A DNA stretch of 26,771 nucleotides from an uncultured Prevotellaceae bacterium (GTDB lineage: Bacteria; Bacteroidota; Bacteroidia; Bacteroidales; Bacteroidaceae): NCBI GenBank assembly GCA_946539475.1, contig CAMNHM010000022.1:1-26771 (forward strand), read 5' to 3'. Positions 24,339 through 26,771 of this stretch are shown here, in pieces. The notes under the pieces are model-generated. The model worked only from the letters and a program-made list of their open reading frames with translations, was not told where the DNA came from and did not search any database. Positions within the stretch are counted from its first letter, which is position 1; each line of letters opens with the position of its first letter. The position numbers were made by a program, and so were the translations under genes.

Positions 24339-24510
24339 GCCGTAGGAAGGCGACGCTGGTGCCGTAGGAAGGCGATGCCGGTGCCGTAGGAAGGCGACGC
24401 CGGTGCCGTAGGAAGGCGATGCCGGTGCCGTAGGAAGGCGATGCCGGTGCCGTAGGAAGGCGACGCCGGTGCCGTAGGAACGACGATGCTGGTGCCGAGG
24501 GAACAGGCGG
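24339..24510. repeat. 22-bp tandem repeat array, about 7.5 copies
   Basis: Six 22-bp units (24339-24470), each beginning GCCGTAGGAAGGCGA and ending G(C/T)GC(C/T)GGT, are followed by a 23-bp variant with a one-base insertion (24471-24493) and a decaying part-unit. There are no unique spacers, so this is not CRISPR. Since 22 is not a multiple of 3, all three minus-strand frames stay open and give look-alike peptides ('FLRHRHRLPTAPASPSYG'); none has support as a gene. It starts 34 bp after the ccsBA stop. Confidence 0.92.
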
Positions 24511-24550
24511 AAAGTACCATACCAGCGGGATGAAACGTGGTGTTGGCAAT

Positions 24551-24777
24551 AAAAAGACCTCACTACCTCCCTCAATCGCTGGAAATGCCTTTACAGACAG
24601 GTAATCCGCGAAGGGAGGTGATACGTAACACCTCCCTGACACCTCACTCGGATGGAAAAGCGATGGTGAGGAGAGCGAAGGGAGGTGTTAGGGAGGTCTT
24701 TTGACAGCACCTCCCTTCTGAAAACGCCTTTATATAGAGGACTCTTGAGCGATTGAGGGAGATGGTGAGGTGTTTTT
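24551..24777. mobile_element. MITE-like inverted-repeat element (227 bp)
   Basis: Terminal inverted repeats of 30 bp (24551-24580 and 24748-24777) match at 27 of 30 positions, both starting AAAAA(G/C)ACCTCAC from the outside. Inside, GAAGGGAGGTG and its complement recur several times, giving nested hairpins (for example GGGAGGTG...CACCTCCC near 24615-24637). No transposase is encoded and no clear target-site duplication was found. The right end supplies the last codons of the Cys-rich gene. A non-autonomous mobile repeat is the best reading; a structured RNA is an alternative. Confidence 0.65.
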
Positions 24778-25245
24778 AAGATACTCGGCAAAAATGCGGG
24801 CAGCACTCTCCACCTTTGCTGCACAGGGACGCTTACGGTAGTACTCGGCCGTGCGGGCAGAGGCGACATAGCTCGAATGGGCCTTCTCACTGCCCTTCAA
24901 CCCGAGAATCTCCGCACAGATGAGGCTGCCGTTCTGCTGCCGCGACTGCTCCAGCAGTTCCTGCACAACCTTATAGCAGGCCGACTTCCCCTCACGGTCG
25001 CTGCCTTCGGTCTGTCCGCAGTCGAGGCCAACGAGCATGACGATAGCAGAGACAGCGCCGCACATCATCCGCATCCTGCCCACACCGCCACCGAAGCCTG
25101 CCGCCACTCGCTTAGCCAGCTGGTCGTCCATACCGTAGAGGTCGGCAAAAGCCGCCACCACACTCTGACAGCACCCGTAGCCCTCCATAAAATTGTCGAC
25201 GGCACGTCGCACGCGCTCGTCGAGCTCTTCGTTTGATATCACCAT
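24730..25245 (-). CDS. C_GCAxxG_C_C-family cysteine-rich protein
   Basis: 171 residues from ATG 25245 ('MVISNEELDERV'), chosen because the region further upstream holds promoter elements of two divergent genes. The family pattern is 'EGYGCCQSVVAAFADLYG' (21-38), 'GFGGGVGRMRMMCGAVSAIVMLVGL' in two parts (50-64 and 62-74), 'SLICAEILG' (107-115) and 'RPCAAKV' (139-145). Cysteines 25, 26, 62, 76, 90, 110 and 141 suggest a redox or metal-binding role; the family is small, mostly from anaerobes, and sometimes linked to redox or membrane transport genes. The last ~15 residues (from about Lys157, 'KNTSPSPSIAQESSI') are coded by the end of an inverted-repeat element and probably replaced the original C-terminus. 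Confidence 0.82.
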   Translation of the reverse strand: MVISNEELDERVRRAVDNFMEGYGCCQSVVAAFADLYGMDDQLAKRVAAGFGGGVGRMRMMCGAVSAIVMLVGLDCGQTEGSDREGKSACYKVVQELLEQSRQQNGSLICAEILGLKGSEKAHSSYVASARTAEYYRKRPCAAKVESAARIFAEYLKNTSPSPSIAQESSI

Positions 25246-25271
25246 TTGTAACAATTTGTTTTCTTTGCCTG

Positions 25272-25279
25272 CAAAGTTA
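25272..25279 (-). promoter_or_regulatory. Bacteroidota -7 element (TAACTTTG), minus strand
   Basis: TAACTTTG on the minus strand lies 26 bp before the Cys-rich gene's ATG. No well-spaced TTTG is seen upstream. It supports the chosen start at 25245. Confidence 0.55.
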
Positions 25280-25323
25280 CGAAATAATTCTGCAATAGCA
25301 GGCGCTCTTCCGGATTTATTTCC

Positions 25324-25331
25324 TATCTTTG
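25324..25331 (+). promoter_or_regulatory. Bacteroidota -7 element (TATCTTTG), plus strand
   Basis: TATCTTTG ends 17 bp before the ATG at 25349. The -33 region lacks a clear TTTG. Together with the minus-strand element at 25272 it forms a compact divergent promoter region. Confidence 0.5.
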
Positions 25332-25348
25332 CACAAAAATAGCATGTC

Positions 25349-26230
25349 ATGAAAAGAATAGCACTCCTCATCTGCATGGCCATCAGCACAGCGATGGCAA
25401 CAGCCCAAGGTTCGAAACCCACGTTCCAGACAACCGACAACGGCCGGCTCCTGATCACAGTAGGACAACTCGCGATGACCATCGACGCTGAGCACGGCGG
25501 AAAAATCCTCTCCTTCAAGCGCGGCGAGCAGGAGATGATCTCGCAGTCGCGATTCCCAGAGTCGTACGGAAGCACCTTCTGGACGAGTCCGCAGAAGGAA
25601 TGGAACTGGCCTCCCGTGCCCGAATACGACAAGCAAGCCTATACGGTGGAGAAGCAGGCCGACCGCTTCGTGCTCACCAGCCAGGTGTCGCCACGCCTGA
25701 AATTCCGCATCCGAAAGGAGTTCACCGTCGACGCCGAACGTGAGACCATCGTCGTAGCCTATTCCATCATCAACGAGGACAGCATCGAGCGGCGCGTCGC
25801 TCCCTGGGAGATCACCCGCGTGACGAATGCCGACGGCACCATCTTCTTCGATGCACCACTGGAGTCGGTCACGCCGGCCGACCTCATGACTTTCGAGCAG
25901 ACGCACGGCGCACTGTGGTATAAGACTGACGAGGCACCACAAAACCGCAAGATCAATGCCGACGGACACGGATGGCTGGCCTATGCCTGCGGAGGTCTGC
26001 TACTCGTAAAGCATTTCGACGACCTGCAGCCCTCGCAGCCCGCCCCCGGCGAAGCTGAGGTGCAGGTATACGTCAATCGCGGCAAGACCTACATCGAGCT
26101 CGAGAGCCAAGGCGCCTACACCAGCCTGGCACCCAATGAGCAGCTCACGTGGACCGTGCGCTGGCAGCTGCTACCCATCGACACCGCCACGCCCTCCAAG
26201 CAGCTGGTCAGGCTGGCAGCTGGGAAATAG
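25349..26230 (+). CDS. Secreted DUF4380-like protein (aldose-epimerase-like fold)
   Basis: 293 residues. Residues 1-20 are a signal peptide ('MKRIALLICMAISTAMATAQ'). The mature protein shows the beta-rich pattern of galactose-mutarotase-like folds: 'MTIDAEHGGKILSFKRGEQE' (43-62), 'YGSTFWTSPQKEWNWPP' (73-89), 'FRIRKEFTVDAERETIVVAY' (118-137), 'RRVAPWEITRV' (148-158) and 'EVQVYVNRGKTYIELESQG' (236-254). This fits DUF4380-type proteins, secreted in Bacteroidota and probably acting on or binding sugars. No transporter or glycan enzyme lies beside it, so the substrate is unknown. It has its own -7 element, and the WYL regulator starts 24 bp after it. Confidence 0.72.
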   Translation: MKRIALLICMAISTAMATAQGSKPTFQTTDNGRLLITVGQLAMTIDAEHGGKILSFKRGEQEMISQSRFPESYGSTFWTSPQKEWNWPPVPEYDKQAYTVEKQADRFVLTSQVSPRLKFRIRKEFTVDAERETIVVAYSIINEDSIERRVAPWEITRVTNADGTIFFDAPLESVTPADLMTFEQTHGALWYKTDEAPQNRKINADGHGWLAYACGGLLLVKHFDDLQPSQPAPGEAEVQVYVNRGKTYIELESQGAYTSLAPNEQLTWTVRWQLLPIDTATPSKQLVRLAAGK

Positions 26231-26254
26231 GTGCACAGTGAAGATCCTCGAAGT

Positions 26255-26771
26255 ATGACAACCTACACAAAATTCAAGGAATACATTTGGCTTGTAAACA
26301 CCATCTATCAAGCCAGAAGTATTACGCTCGCAGAGATTAACGAGAAGTGGCTGCAAACAGAAATGAGCGAGGGAGTTCCCTTGTCTCGTACAACCTTCCA
26401 TCGCCATCGTATTGCCATTGAGGAAATTTTTGGCCTCTTCATTGAGTGCGACAAGAAGAATGGCAATAAGTACTATATAGGCAATGATTACGTACTTCGT
26501 GAGGACTCTGTACAGAATTGGATGCTATCTACACTCAACGTTAGTAATCTGTTGAGCGAGTGTCAGAGTCTCACTCATCGTATTCTACTGGAGAATGTGC
26601 CATATGGGGGAGAAACGTTGCAGCAAGTTATCAAGGCCATGAAAGAGAATCGTATGATCTCCTTGACCTATCGTAGATACGGCTCCCCTGATACTGGCTC
26701 CTATCAGTTAGCGCCTTATTGTGTAAAGTTGTTCCATCAGCGTTGGTATCTGTTGGCCTGTTTCGAAAGCG
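26255..26771 (+). CDS. WYL-domain transcriptional regulator, 3'-truncated by window edge
   Basis: 172 codons are visible from ATG 26255 and the frame runs off the window. An N-terminal helix-turn-helix region ('YTKFKEYIWLVNTIYQA', 'LSRTTFHRHRIAIEEIFGL') is followed by a linker and the start of a WYL ligand-sensing domain: 'IKAMKENRMISLTYRRYG' and 'FHQRWYLLACFES', with the W-Y-L residues present. WYL proteins sense small ligands or nucleic acids and often regulate defence or DNA-damage genes. Codon use (many CGT, ATT, GAT, AAT) and base composition are clearly AT-richer than in every other gene here, which may mark the edge of a horizontally acquired region. Its targets lie outside the window. 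Confidence 0.82.
   Translation, partial: MTTYTKFKEYIWLVNTIYQARSITLAEINEKWLQTEMSEGVPLSRTTFHRHRIAIEEIFGLFIECDKKNGNKYYIGNDYVLREDSVQNWMLSTLNVSNLLSECQSLTHRILLENVPYGGETLQQVIKAMKENRMISLTYRRYGSPDTGSYQLAPYCVKLFHQRWYLLACFES

Noticed and set aside
24339..24510. CRISPR array
   Set aside because: Units are contiguous with no unique spacers and no cas genes are nearby.
24250..24642. Arg/Pro-rich minus-strand proteins over the 22-bp array
   Set aside because: The frames exist only because the repeat is free of stops in all phases; no promoter or family similarity.
24731..25632. 300-residue version of the Cys-rich protein starting at 25632
   Set aside because: It would run through the divergent promoter region and antisense to the signal peptide of the DUF4380-like gene; family similarity begins near 25245.

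Overview
The window looks like chromosomal DNA of a Bacteroidota member, most likely a GC-rich Prevotellaceae or other Bacteroidales species. The signs are promoters of the TTTG / TAnnTTTG type with no obvious Shine-Dalgarno dependence, lipoproteins with acidic export signals just after the lipidated Cys, a BACON-type lipoprotein, an N-acylornithine carbamoyltransferase (argF') in place of ordinary ornithine carbamoyltransferase, and a large secreted protein with a Prevotella-like 'PTKPGIYLQNGRKVVVK' tail. Coding GC is high throughout, except in the last partial gene, which is clearly AT-richer.

Layout. (1) 3-3177: the 3' part of a large secreted multidomain protein and a small BACON-like lipoprotein. 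(2) 3311-5236: argD-like aminotransferase and proC, closed by a hairpin terminator. (3) 5415-11714: a six-gene operon behind a good Bacteroidota promoter: ornithine aminotransferase (rocD), CtlX-type citrulline hydrolase, P5C dehydrogenase (pruA), arginine deiminase (arcA) and glycine C-acetyltransferase-like kbl are its members I can name, five genes in all, closed by a strong terminator shared with the convergent terC gene. (4) 11770-12768: TerC/Alx-family membrane protein, minus strand. (5) 12890-17222, minus strand: proB, a secreted carboxypeptidase-regulatory-like protein of unknown role, proA, argF'. (6) 17223-17666: a gene-poor stretch with a 22-bp tandem repeat and a 105-bp nested palindrome. 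(7) 17667-24305: outer-membrane porin, imelysin lipoprotein, di-heme (two CxxCH) lipoprotein, and a ResB-CcsA fusion for cytochrome c assembly. (8) 24306-24729: a 22-bp tandem array followed by a MITE-like inverted-repeat element. (9) 24730-26771: a Cys-rich C_GCAxxG_C_C-family protein (minus), a secreted DUF4380-like protein, and the start of a WYL-domain regulator cut by the window end.

How they fit together. Regions 2, 3 and 5 form an arginine/ornithine/glutamate/proline super-locus. The plus-strand operon can take arginine to citrulline (ArcA), citrulline directly to ornithine (CtlX), ornithine to glutamate semialdehyde/P5C (RocD) and then to glutamate (PruA); neighbouring proC can divert P5C to proline. 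No arcB or arcC is present, so this is a hydrolytic route that makes no carbamoyl phosphate. Biosynthesis uses N-acylated intermediates (argD, argF'), which would keep it apart from the free-ornithine catabolic route. (The operon in region 3 has five genes: rocD, ctlX, pruA, arcA, kbl.) Region 7 looks like a metal/iron-related envelope system in which CcsBA could attach heme to its neighbouring di-heme lipoprotein; sequence signals suggest both lipoproteins are displayed on the cell surface.
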